Position numbers and translations under genes: made by a program
Origin: Verrucomicrobiota bacterium
GTDB lineage: Bacteria > Verrucomicrobiota > Verrucomicrobiia > Opitutales > Oceanipulchritudinaceae
Reading direction: 5' to 3'
Assembly: GCA_009908535.1 (NCBI GenBank)
Contig: JAAAOD010000043.1
Coordinates: 1 to 38,267, forward strand
Length of the DNA: 38,267 nt
Part shown: piece after piece, positions 25,191 through 33,127 of the stretch
Numbering within the stretch: the first letter of the stretch is position 1
Layout: each line of letters opens with the position of its first letter
Notes under the pieces: model-generated
Databases searched by the model: none
What the model saw: only the letters and a program-made list of their open reading frames with translations
Told to the model about the DNA's origin: nothing

Positions 25191-26384
25191 ATGCGCCTTC
25201 TTTTCCTAGCCACCTATTTCCCGGACCCCTTTCATCCTTCGCGGGGCAATTGGGCGCTTGAGCAAGCACAGGCCTTCCAGAATGCCGGCGACGAGGTGCT
25301 TGTCATGGTCCCGACGGCATGGGTGCCGCGTTGGATGCGGCTGCTTCCGGGGAAGATCCGCAACCACGCCCTCGCCCCGCCGCATTGGCAGGTGGAGGAC
25401 CTCTCCATTGAATATCCCCGTTGGCCTTATTACCCGTGGCATTTCCTCGCCGGCTGGAACCGGCGCCACCCTTCCTACCTGTTGCGGATGGCGTGGCTTG
25501 CGCGCAAGGGCCGTTTCCTGCGCAGGATTGATGAGTTCGAACCGGACGCTATCTGCGCGCATCACACCCTTGTCAACGGACAATTGGCTTGGATGATTTT
25601 CCAAGCGCGCGGCATTCCCTACTTCGTCACGGACCATGAAATCGGCGACCTGCTTGCGGCGGAACAGCGCCGGGAGATTGCCGACATTTTCCGGAAGGTG
25701 GGCAAGAGCGCAAAGGCCATGGTGGTCGTCTCCAAGGCGATGCAGAGAAAGGCGAATACCCTCTTTCCGGAACTGCCCGTGAAAACTATCTACAACGGCA
25801 GCTCCTTTCCCGCCACGCCTTCGATGGACCGCCCCCCGAGGACGGAGCCGGTGATCTTTTCCTGCGCCAAGTTCTACGGGCGCAAGGATATCCCCCTCCT
25901 CGTGAGGGCCTTTGACAGGGTCGCGGAAACGAGCCCGGGAAGGTTGCGGATTGCCGGCGACGGCCCCGACCGGGCCGAGGTGGAATCAGCGGTCGCGCAG
26001 GCAGGTCACCGGGATCGCATCGAATTACTGGGGTTGCTCCGCCCTGAGGAGGTGAGGAAGGAAATGGGGCAAGCGGATATATTCGCCCTTGTCGGTTGGG
26101 CGGAGCCTTTCGGGGTGGTTTTCCTCGAAGCCATGGCTTGCGGCCTTCCCGTCCTGCTCAGCGAGGACGCCGGCATTGCCGAGATCCTCGAGGATGGAAA
26201 GACCGCCGTTTTCAGCAAGCCTCGCGACCGAACTTCCGTGGAGAAAGTCCTGCGGCCGCTGCTTCAGGACGCCGGGCTGCGGAAGAGGATCGGGGAAGCG
26301 GGAAGGATGCTGTATCGGGAGCATTTCCAATGGGCATCCATCATTCGCCAGTATCAGGATATCCTAACAAGGGAAGCGGGATGA
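25191..26384 (+). CDS. Glycosyltransferase family 4
   Basis: GT-B glycosyltransferase of 397 residues. The N-terminal MRLLFLATYFPDPFHPSRGN and WALEQAQAFQNAGDEVLVM match GT4 proteins that begin with the P-x-x-x-x-G-x-F/W loop. VVVSKAMQRKANTLFP and KTIYNGSSF close the first domain. The second domain shows VIFSCAKFYGRKDIPLLVRAF, LRIAGDGPDRAEVE and the intact EX7E in GWAEPFGVVFLEAMACGLPV. The start is 1 base after the previous TGA; the 3' end overlaps a sulfotransferase-like gene (ATGA). Specificity is unknown. Confidence 0.92.
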   Translation: MRLLFLATYFPDPFHPSRGNWALEQAQAFQNAGDEVLVMVPTAWVPRWMRLLPGKIRNHALAPPHWQVEDLSIEYPRWPYYPWHFLAGWNRRHPSYLLRMAWLARKGRFLRRIDEFEPDAICAHHTLVNGQLAWMIFQARGIPYFVTDHEIGDLLAAEQRREIADIFRKVGKSAKAMVVVSKAMQRKANTLFPELPVKTIYNGSSFPATPSMDRPPRTEPVIFSCAKFYGRKDIPLLVRAFDRVAETSPGRLRIAGDGPDRAEVESAVAQAGHRDRIELLGLLRPEEVRKEMGQADIFALVGWAEPFGVVFLEAMACGLPVLLSEDAGIAEILEDGKTAVFSKPRDRTSVEKVLRPLLQDAGLRKRIGEAGRMLYREHFQWASIIRQYQDILTREAG

Positions 26385-27175
26385 AGGGCGGGATAAAGGA
26401 AATTGCCCTCTATGGGGAACGATGCTCCGGAACCAACCTCTTCGCAGCAATTCTCCGGGCAAACAGCCCCTGTGCCGTTGCCTACCCCTTAGGATTCAAA
26501 CATTTCCCAAGAATGTCCGCGGAAAGGGAACAGCGCCGCCTCCTGCGTGATCGCCCGGTTATTTTCCTAATCCGTCATCCTGAAAGCTGGGTTCGTTCCA
26601 TGTTCCTGAACCCCTGGCACGCCAAGGAAGATATTCGAGAAAAAGACTTTTCCGGTTTTCTTCGGGCCGAATGGCAGTCGATCTGGAATGAGGAGGCGAA
26701 TGTCTTCCCCGGCAATCCCCGCTATGGGACGTCGATCAAAGAAGACTGCGATTCCGTGACCGGCAAGCCTTTCCCCAATCTCCTCCGTATGAGGACCGCG
26801 AAAATTCGCCGGTTCAAGGAGATTGCGACCTGGAGCAGCCAATCCCGATGGATCCGCCTGGAAGACCTTGTTCGGGACCAGGAAACTACTTTCCGCGAAA
26901 TCGCCCATCTGTTCGGTCTCCCTGTCCGGGGCGAATTCACTCCGGTGCTCGCCTACAAAGGGAACGCCTCCTGGCGATCGGAGTTGCTCCGCCGCGTCGG
27001 ACTGCATCGCTTCAGTGCCAGTGCACGGAGGGAAGCGAGGAAACCGGTCATCAAAGCAGAAGACCGTGATTTTATCTGGTCGGAACTGGACGCGGTGACG
27101 GAAGCCGCCTTCGGCTATGCGCCCGGATTCAACATTGCCGCGATGGAGGGAAAGGAGGTTGGAATCGATTCATGA
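26381..27175 (+). CDS. Sulfotransferase-like protein (short)
   Basis: Probable P-loop sulfotransferase of 264 residues, the third in the operon. The phosphosulfate loop reads ALYGERCSGTNLFAAIL (9-25), a GERCSGTN variant seen in bacterial sulfotransferase-like proteins, and the 3'-phosphate site is VIFLIRHPESWVRSMF (60-75), with Arg65 and Ser73. WIRLEDLVRDQETTFREIAHLF matches the helix that follows the last beta strand in the fold. The active-site base cannot be assigned by eye. The start overlaps the previous stop (ATGA), and the end overlaps the next start (ATGA). Base composition is a little lower in GC than in the first half of the operon. It could instead be a related nucleotide-binding protein without sulfate transfer. 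Confidence 0.78.
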   Translation: MKGGIKEIALYGERCSGTNLFAAILRANSPCAVAYPLGFKHFPRMSAEREQRRLLRDRPVIFLIRHPESWVRSMFLNPWHAKEDIREKDFSGFLRAEWQSIWNEEANVFPGNPRYGTSIKEDCDSVTGKPFPNLLRMRTAKIRRFKEIATWSSQSRWIRLEDLVRDQETTFREIAHLFGLPVRGEFTPVLAYKGNASWRSELLRRVGLHRFSASARREARKPVIKAEDRDFIWSELDAVTEAAFGYAPGFNIAAMEGKEVGIDS

Positions 27176-27978
27176 AAATCAGTTTGTGCGTAACCACTTA
27201 CAATAAACCGGAAATTCTCGATAAGGTTCTTTCCGGAATCCGGAGAATGGGTGTTCTTCCGGAGGAAGTTATCATCTGCGACGACGGGTCCGGGCCGGAA
27301 ACCTCCGAGGTTATCCGCAACTGGCAAAGCGTTTTTCCGGTTCCCCTTCGTCATTGCTGGCAGGAGGATGATGGGTGGCGTGTCGCCGAAGTAAGGAATC
27401 TCGGGATCCGGCAAAGCAGCTGTGATTACATTGTTTTTCTGGATGGGGACTGCATTCCCGAGCGCCATTTTATTGCCGACCATCGCCAGCTTGCCAAACC
27501 CGGCCATGCCATCATGGGCGACCGCAGTCACGTGCGCGAATCCTGGGTTACCCGCTTTAACCCCGATCTGGCCACGGTGTTCTGGTTTGCCATCCGCAAT
27601 CGGCTCCGGAAGCGCAGCAATGCCTTTCGAAATCCGCTCGAAACACCGGTGGTGCACCGTTTCGACTCGGTCTCCCCGGAAGAGCTCGGGCACCTTGCGG
27701 TTGGCTGTAATCTCGGGGCATGGCAGAAGGACATTCTGGCGGTGAACGGATTCAACCAGTATTTGACCGGTTGGTACCTGGAAGACATCGAACTGGTCGC
27801 CCGGCTCCTTGCCGCGGGGATCAAGGCCGGAAAAGTGAGGCGTCGTGCCATCGTCTACCACCTTGACCATCCGGTACGGCCTTTCGACAAAGAGGCCGTC
27901 CTCGAACCGACAAGGGAAGTCTTTCGACGCAAATTAACCAGTACCACGAATGGACTGCGAAAGGGGAATGGGCAGTAA
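27172..27978 (+). CDS. Glycosyltransferase family 2 with C-terminal galactosyltransferase-like region
   Basis: GT-A glycosyltransferase of 268 residues. The start ISLCVTTYNKPEILDKVLSG and EEVIICDDGSG form the nucleotide site. WQEDDGWRVAEVRNLGIRQS and YIVFLDGDCIPE give the conserved RN pair and the DxD metal site. GWYLEDIELVARLLAAGIKA is the C-terminal G-W-x-x-E-D-x-[DE] motif found in GT2 and GT7 proteins that share this second part, where the acidic residues act in catalysis. The ATG overlaps the preceding stop (ATGA) and the TAA is followed at once by the next ATG. Donor sugar not predictable. Confidence 0.91.
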   Translation: MKISLCVTTYNKPEILDKVLSGIRRMGVLPEEVIICDDGSGPETSEVIRNWQSVFPVPLRHCWQEDDGWRVAEVRNLGIRQSSCDYIVFLDGDCIPERHFIADHRQLAKPGHAIMGDRSHVRESWVTRFNPDLATVFWFAIRNRLRKRSNAFRNPLETPVVHRFDSVSPEELGHLAVGCNLGAWQKDILAVNGFNQYLTGWYLEDIELVARLLAAGIKAGKVRRRAIVYHLDHPVRPFDKEAVLEPTREVFRRKLTSTTNGLRKGNGQ

Positions 27979-28971
27979 ATGAAAACCGCTTTACTGGTAT
28001 ACTGGGGTATCCTATCGGGCATTGGGAAGGATGTCCGGATCGTTTCGCGCATTTTAGAAGCGAACGGGTATGGTGTGAAGCGGCTGCCGACCCGGCGCCG
28101 GGAAGACCGTAGGGAGCGGGTCGGCCATTTCCTTCGGCAGGCCCACCGCCTTTTTTTCCCTTACCCCCTGCAGGTCCATCTTGAGCAGATTCACCGGGAG
28201 CAGTTCCGGCTGGGACATCATAATTTTGTCTTCATCAATCCGGAGTGGACCGATGTGACCGTTTTTGGAAAAATGAAACAAATGCCGTGGATTCTCTGTA
28301 AAACCAGACACGGGGAGGCGTTGTGCCATGGTCTGGGATCCACGGTCAGGTACGTCGGCTTTACGAGCGAAGACTTGCTCGATTCCGTGGTGGAAAAGGA
28401 CTACAAGCTGTTCCTTCATGTCGCCGGGCGCAGTGCCTACAAGGGAACAAGAGCCCTGTACAATGTCTGGGCGAGGAACCCCCAATGGCCGAAACTTCAT
28501 ATTCTCCGGGCACGCATCAACCACTATGGGGAAGAAGAGGAAAGGCTGGGGTCATTGCCGAATGTGGAAGTGCATGAGGATTGGATGGCGGATGAAGACT
28601 TCCGCACCCTTTCCAACCAATGCGGAGTCCACCTGTGTCCGTCCGAAATGGAGGGGTTCGGACATACCTTGATGGAAGGGATGTCAACGGGGGCGATCCT
28701 CGTCGCAACCAATGGTTCCCCCATGAATGAACTCGTGCGGCCCGAAAGAGGATTTCTTGTCGAAGCGAAGGAGACCGGACGTAATTTCATGAGTCCGCGC
28801 TACGCTGTGAGCGAGGAGGCCCTTGAACAGACCATCACCAAGATTCTTGAGAAACCAGAGCGGGAATGCCGCGAGCTGGGGAGGGCCGCCCGATGCTTTT
28901 ACGAGGCGAATGATGCCGCCTTTCGATGCCGGATGCAGGAACTCGTGGAGGAGATCAACTCCCGCGGGTAG
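27979..28971 (+). CDS. Glycosyltransferase family 4, last gene of the operon
   Basis: GT-B glycosyltransferase of 330 residues. MKTALLVYWGILSGIGKDVRIV opens the N-terminal domain, which is shorter than usual. The second domain shows FLHVAGRSAYKGTRALYNVW, LHILRARINHYGEEEE and a full EX7E in PSEMEGFGHTLMEGMSTGAI, followed by ATNGSPMNELV. The ATG directly abuts the previous stop. The TAG at 28969-28971 is only 12 bases from the stop of the convergent beta-barrel gene, and no plus-strand terminator is visible between them. Specificity unknown. Confidence 0.9.
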   Translation: MKTALLVYWGILSGIGKDVRIVSRILEANGYGVKRLPTRRREDRRERVGHFLRQAHRLFFPYPLQVHLEQIHREQFRLGHHNFVFINPEWTDVTVFGKMKQMPWILCKTRHGEALCHGLGSTVRYVGFTSEDLLDSVVEKDYKLFLHVAGRSAYKGTRALYNVWARNPQWPKLHILRARINHYGEEEERLGSLPNVEVHEDWMADEDFRTLSNQCGVHLCPSEMEGFGHTLMEGMSTGAILVATNGSPMNELVRPERGFLVEAKETGRNFMSPRYAVSEEALEQTITKILEKPERECRELGRAARCFYEANDAAFRCRMQELVEEINSRG

Positions 28972-28983
28972 CCCCTCCTTCCC

Positions 28984-30096
28984 TTACCATCGAGCCCGGA
29001 AACCGACGCCCGTACGTAGCCGGTCATACTGGAAAAAGTCCACGTTGGAGCTGCGATCGGAATAGCGAAGGGAGGCGGAGAGGCTTCCCCAACGGGAGAA
29101 TTTCCAGTTCAGGGAGGCCGTGGCGTAGTATTCCTCGTCTTCACGATCCTCCCCGGTCAAGCCTTCATAGGTGATGTCGGTGTAGCCGATCCCTGCGTTC
29201 GCCGACCAGTCCCGGTTGAGTTGCCGCCGGAAAATCACGGAGAGATCGAGGGACTCGGTGGTAAGGTCGCTGAAGGTTGTGTTCGTCTGGTAATTGCTGC
29301 GGATTGCGGAGCTGGTTGTTTCGTTGATCATCCATTCGAGGCTGCCAGCAAGATAAGGCGTGGTACTATCCTCCCGGTCCTCGAACGAGCGTTGCTGCAG
29401 GCCAACAGAAAGGGATCCGGTCACCTTGCTGAGTATTTGATCGCGGAGACCGACATACACGGTCACGGTGTCGTGTTCGCTGCGAATTTCGTCATCGGAA
29501 TCGGTCTTCTGGTAGGAAGCTCCCAGCTCGCCTGTCATTTCCTTGCGGATGGGAAAGCGGGCGGCAATACCGGCGTTTGTTCGCTGCACCTCGTCAAAGC
29601 GGTCTGAATCAGGATCCTCGAGCTGACTGCCGGCAGTTCCGACCAGCGTCAGCCGCTGATTGACCCGGTAGGTGAGTTCAGCGGCCAGGCCGTAGGTCCG
29701 TACGTTGACGATCTCACCGAGTGTCTCTTCACTCCGGGTCTGGGAATTCAGGATCAGGTCGACACTGAAGCTGAAACGATCCCCCTCGAACCGCTGGCCC
29801 GGGCTGACGCTCAGGTCGAACTTGAAATTCTCGTCGTCAAATTGCGAATTATCGAGGTAACGGATAAAGCGGATGCCGGCCGAAGCACGGATGGCCAATG
29901 TGGGTGACGGACGCGAGAAATGAAGGTCGGTGCCGAGGCTCCCGATGAAATCGGACAGCCCCTGGTTGCGGGCATTGATCTCCGAATCATAGCTGAAATC
30001 CCCCTGGAGGGAGAGGTCTACAGTAGATTCACCCAAGTTGAAGAGGGCCCATAAAGGACAGGGAAGGAGGAGAAGCAGGAACGGGGTCAGTTTCAT
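28984..30096 (-). CDS. Outer-membrane beta-barrel protein of the export locus
   Basis: Predicted outer-membrane barrel of 370 residues. The N-terminus MKLTPFLLLLLPCPLWA is a signal peptide with cleavage near residue 18. The rest alternates polar and hydrophobic residues in about 14-18 amphipathic strands with acidic turns (for example EDREDSTTPY and GLTGEDREDEEYY), and it ends in ...GFRARW, an aromatic C-terminal residue as recognised by the Bam machinery. It resembles putative beta-barrel porin 2 type proteins often found beside exopolysaccharide genes. It may help the polymer leave the cell or anchor it, as Wzi or AlgE do, but no specific function can be assigned. The ATG at 30096 overlaps the wzc-like stop by one base; a GTG at 30099 is an alternative. 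Confidence 0.84.
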   Translation of the reverse strand: MKLTPFLLLLLPCPLWALFNLGESTVDLSLQGDFSYDSEINARNQGLSDFIGSLGTDLHFSRPSPTLAIRASAGIRFIRYLDNSQFDDENFKFDLSVSPGQRFEGDRFSFSVDLILNSQTRSEETLGEIVNVRTYGLAAELTYRVNQRLTLVGTAGSQLEDPDSDRFDEVQRTNAGIAARFPIRKEMTGELGASYQKTDSDDEIRSEHDTVTVYVGLRDQILSKVTGSLSVGLQQRSFEDREDSTTPYLAGSLEWMINETTSSAIRSNYQTNTTFSDLTTESLDLSVIFRRQLNRDWSANAGIGYTDITYEGLTGEDREDEEYYATASLNWKFSRWGSLSASLRYSDRSSNVDFFQYDRLRTGVGFRARW

Positions 30097-32228
30097 CACG
30101 AGGCCTTGCTTGGATAGTAGCTTTTGTATTTTCCGTAATCGGAATAGCGGTACACACCCAGATTGCGGGATTTTGTCCGGGAAACTTTGTTGACAATCAG
30201 CCCGAGGACCTGGGCATTGCTCTGTTCCAGCCGCAGCATGATCGCCTTGAGGGCCGACTTGCGATGCTTATTGATTTGGGTGAGGAAGAGAAAATGGTGA
30301 CCATATTTGCCGATGAGCCCTGCGTCCGGGAAAAGTCCCGAGGGAGGGGTGTCAATAATGACGATGTCATATCCATCCTGAAGGCGGCGAAGTTCGGTAC
30401 GGAATTCGTTGGATTCAATCCACTCGGTCGCCTCCACGGTTGTTTTGCAAGCGGGGAGAATGTCGAAATTTTCCGCGTAAGGAAGCGGTTCGCCGTTGTC
30501 GCCGTGCTCCTTGCGGATTTTGTCCAGATCCTCTTTCATTCGTCCCCCGACGGAAGGGCGGCGGAAATCACAGTCCATCAGAAGCGTCTTGTAATGGTGC
30601 CGGCTGAAGGAGGCGGCCAGGTTGATAGCGAGGAAGGATTTGCCCTCCTTTGGCAGGGCGCTCGTGATGATGAAGGTGTGCCCGGGCTGCAGGACTTTGT
30701 TGCGAAGGAGAATCTGGCTATGCAGCTGGCGGAATAATTCCGATGCCTGGGGATCCAGTTGCTTGAGGACGACGTTGTGAAGCTCCTTCAATCGGCGGGG
30801 GAATTTCCGTATCTCCCCGAGGAAGGGAACCTGGAGCTGTTGCTCGATATCGGCGGCCGTCTTCAAATTGAGGTTGAGGAAATGAATGGCGTAAGGGACC
30901 GTGCCGAAACAGGCGAGGAAAATAAAAACCGCCATCGAGTACATCTTGTTTTCATCCGGGAGGAAAGGCTTGGATGCCGGCCATGCACGATCGATCAAGC
31001 GCATGTTCGTCTCGTTGAGCTGGCTGGAGAGAAGAGCCTCGTTGAGGCGCTGGTGGACCTGCGTGAACAAGCGCTTGTTGGTGTCCAGTTTGCGACGGAG
31101 GACATTATATTCGATAGCCACCTGATCGAGCTCAAGGGCCTCTTTTTCGGCTTCCGCAAGAGCCTCTTCCAGCTTGCCGACCCGCATCCGCATTTCCTCA
31201 TGCTGCTTTCGGAAATCAGATACATTCTTTTTGATACTTTCCCGTATATCGGTCTCCAACTGCTCGAGGGCCGCTTCGTTTTCCACCATTTTCGGGTGCC
31301 TTTTGCCGTAGCGCAATTTCATGCTGGAACGCTCTCCGAGGAGGCTGTTTCTGCGTTCGAACTTCTGGGGGAGGCTTCCCATTTGGTTGATGGCGGGGAG
31401 TTTTGCCAACTCGTCCAGATCCATGTCGGTGCCCTCGATGGTCTCGAGGGTAGCGGACAAGTTGAGCAACTGGACGTTCGCCTCGTTCAGCCGCCCGCTG
31501 AGGTTTTTCATGCGGTCGACAATCAGGTTCTGGCTCTCCTCGAGAGAGACCAGGTTGCGCTCCTGACGGTAATTCTGCACCGCCATTTCAGCCCTTTCCA
31601 CCTTGAGTTTCAGCTCCTCGCTCTGGCGACGCAGAAAGCGAAGGGCCGATTCGTTGGTTTTCCGGGAACGTTCCGTAATGAAATTGAGAAACTCCTCGCT
31701 GAAGCGATTGGCAAGGAGGGCGGCCGCCTGCGGATTCCTGTGGTGGAATTCGAATTTAAAGAGATTGCCTCCCACCTGGGAGATTTTGTTCCCCCCCGCT
31801 ATGATTCCGTGCAGGCTGGGATCCTCGTTTGACCCGGGTGTCTTATAATCCCTGAGCAGAAGTTCGCGTTCGTCCGGGGTGAAGCTGTCGATTACCCGGG
31901 AGCGAAAGGAATTACTCCGAAGATCGGTCAGGTGTCCTTTCAGGATGAGGCTGGCGGTTCCGGGGTTGGTTCTGCCGCCCGCATTGTCGATATTCAGGAC
32001 CCGCTCCTTTTGCGGTTCAAAAACCATGATGGCCATCGACTTGTACAGGGGGATGGTCTGGGATTCCTTGTAGATGTAGAAGCCGGCCGTGGTGAGCGCG
32101 ACGAGCAGGGCAAGAAACCAGTGCTCCCGGATTATCCACAGGTAATCCAGCCAGCTTTTTTCGGTCATTAATTTGCTGGCTTTATCGGATCCCGGCGTGC
32201 TTGTGCTGGAGGATGACTCGGAAGACAT
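30096..32228 (-). CDS. wzc: Wzc-like polysaccharide co-polymerase with C-terminal tyrosine kinase
   Basis: Inner-membrane protein of 710 residues that controls polymer length and export through autophosphorylation. Order: cytoplasmic N-terminus, first membrane helix (about 36-55), Wzz domain, long periplasmic coiled coil (about 190-400), the proline-rich AWPASKPFLPDENK (415-428), second helix (about 429-448), then the BY-kinase: ELFRQLHSQILL (497-508), Walker A ALPKEGKS (524-531), Walker A' LLMDCDFRRP (549-558), Walker B IVIIDTPP (622-629). The tail has six tyrosines within 13 residues (693, 695, 698, 701, 704, 705), the usual autophosphorylation cluster. No partner phosphatase of the Wzb type is in the window. 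The gene follows the wza-like gene by about 63 bases, a gap that holds a small 6-bp hairpin (32273-32289). Confidence 0.94.
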   Translation of the reverse strand: MSSESSSSTSTPGSDKASKLMTEKSWLDYLWIIREHWFLALLVALTTAGFYIYKESQTIPLYKSMAIMVFEPQKERVLNIDNAGGRTNPGTASLILKGHLTDLRSNSFRSRVIDSFTPDERELLLRDYKTPGSNEDPSLHGIIAGGNKISQVGGNLFKFEFHHRNPQAAALLANRFSEEFLNFITERSRKTNESALRFLRRQSEELKLKVERAEMAVQNYRQERNLVSLEESQNLIVDRMKNLSGRLNEANVQLLNLSATLETIEGTDMDLDELAKLPAINQMGSLPQKFERRNSLLGERSSMKLRYGKRHPKMVENEAALEQLETDIRESIKKNVSDFRKQHEEMRMRVGKLEEALAEAEKEALELDQVAIEYNVLRRKLDTNKRLFTQVHQRLNEALLSSQLNETNMRLIDRAWPASKPFLPDENKMYSMAVFIFLACFGTVPYAIHFLNLNLKTAADIEQQLQVPFLGEIRKFPRRLKELHNVVLKQLDPQASELFRQLHSQILLRNKVLQPGHTFIITSALPKEGKSFLAINLAASFSRHHYKTLLMDCDFRRPSVGGRMKEDLDKIRKEHGDNGEPLPYAENFDILPACKTTVEATEWIESNEFRTELRRLQDGYDIVIIDTPPSGLFPDAGLIGKYGHHFLFLTQINKHRKSALKAIMLRLEQSNAQVLGLIVNKVSRTKSRNLGVYRYSDYGKYKSYYPSKAS

Positions 32229-32291
32229 GGTAAATAAGCTGAGTGGATAAAAAGGTCAGCGGTAGGTGCGGTAATCCGTTCGGCGGATTGA

Positions 32292-32930
32292 CTAGAAAAG
32301 CCGCTCGGGGACGAATATGATATCCTGCGGGTAGATTTGCACGAGTTCGCTTCTACGGCGTTTGTTGCCCCGGATCATTTTATCAAGATCGACCGTGAAT
32401 TTTTCCTCTTCGTTGGAGTTCGGCAGGGGCCTCCGGACCACGATATCGGATCGCTTGGCGTACTGCGAGAGGTCTCCCGCGAGGGTGATCGCTTCGAGGA
32501 TGTCAATGGAGGCCTCCCCTGAAGGAAACGTTTTCGCCCCCGGACTATTTACTTCCCCGAAAACATAAAACACTTTCTCCGCGTGTCTGACAATGGTGAC
32601 GGTCACCTGCGGGTGGATCAGATATTCCTCCTCGATAAACTGGTTTTCCAGGAATGATTCGGCTTCCCGAAGGGATTTCCCGGAGAGGTTGGTTCGACCC
32701 AGCAGGGGGATAATGATGACGCCGTTGGGGTCGATCTCCTGTTCCACGGAGAGGTCCGGTTCGTTAAAAACCCTGACGGCAATCACGTCTCCGCTTTGCA
32801 GGATATAAGTTGCCTCTTCCTGGGGAGGTGTTCCCTGACCCTGTGCAGAGAGGGGAAAGCAACAGGTGAGCAGGAAGCCCGCAATGAAGAGCGTCCGGGT
32901 GAAGGTGTTTTGTTCAGTACGCGACAGCAC
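32292..32930 (-). CDS. Wza-like polysaccharide export protein
   Basis: Predicted outer-membrane/periplasmic export protein of about 212 residues, shorter than E. coli Wza (about 380), with one Poly_export domain and one SLBB domain. A signal peptide (TRTLFIAGFLLTCCFPLSAQGQG region) precedes YILQSGDVIAVRVFNEPDLS, the opening of the export domain, and IIIPLLGRTNLSGKSLREAE. The SLBB part is VFYVFGEVNSPGAKTFPSGE to DIVVRRPLP. It ends QIYPQDIIFVPERLF, as is common in short Wza forms that rely on a separate barrel, here perhaps the protein at 28984. There is no consensus lipobox. The start is uncertain: GTG 32930 is chosen, TTG 32951 is in frame. A TATATT (32938-32943) sits just before the GTG and could be a -10 box, in which case the mRNA would be nearly leaderless. 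Confidence 0.87.
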   Translation of the reverse strand: MLSRTEQNTFTRTLFIAGFLLTCCFPLSAQGQGTPPQEEATYILQSGDVIAVRVFNEPDLSVEQEIDPNGVIIIPLLGRTNLSGKSLREAESFLENQFIEEEYLIHPQVTVTIVRHAEKVFYVFGEVNSPGAKTFPSGEASIDILEAITLAGDLSQYAKRSDIVVRRPLPNSNEEEKFTVDLDKMIRGNKRRRSELVQIYPQDIIFVPERLF

Positions 32931-33127
32931 AGTAATTAATATACAAGACAAGACAACGGTAAGGTGAATTCAAGAGAAAGACCCGCAAACGACAAGGCAA
33001 AAAAACGAATGCTGGCCCACGTTGCCCCGACGAGCGCGTCCGGGAAGCCTGTCTTTACAGGGTTTTCATAATAAGATGCAATTGGGGTGGGCGCGGCGTA
33101 CTTCGGCGGGAGCTTGTTAAATACGCT

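Noticed and set aside
30759..31832. 357-codon open frame on the plus strand
   Set aside because: It is antisense to the coiled-coil region of the wzc-like gene. The apparent Leu/Glu-rich protein is the mirror of that region.
32800..32930. Lipoprotein signal on the Wza-like protein
   Set aside because: LLTCC in the signal region contains Cys, but Thr at -1 does not fit the lipobox [AGS]-C rule, so a normal signal peptide is preferred.
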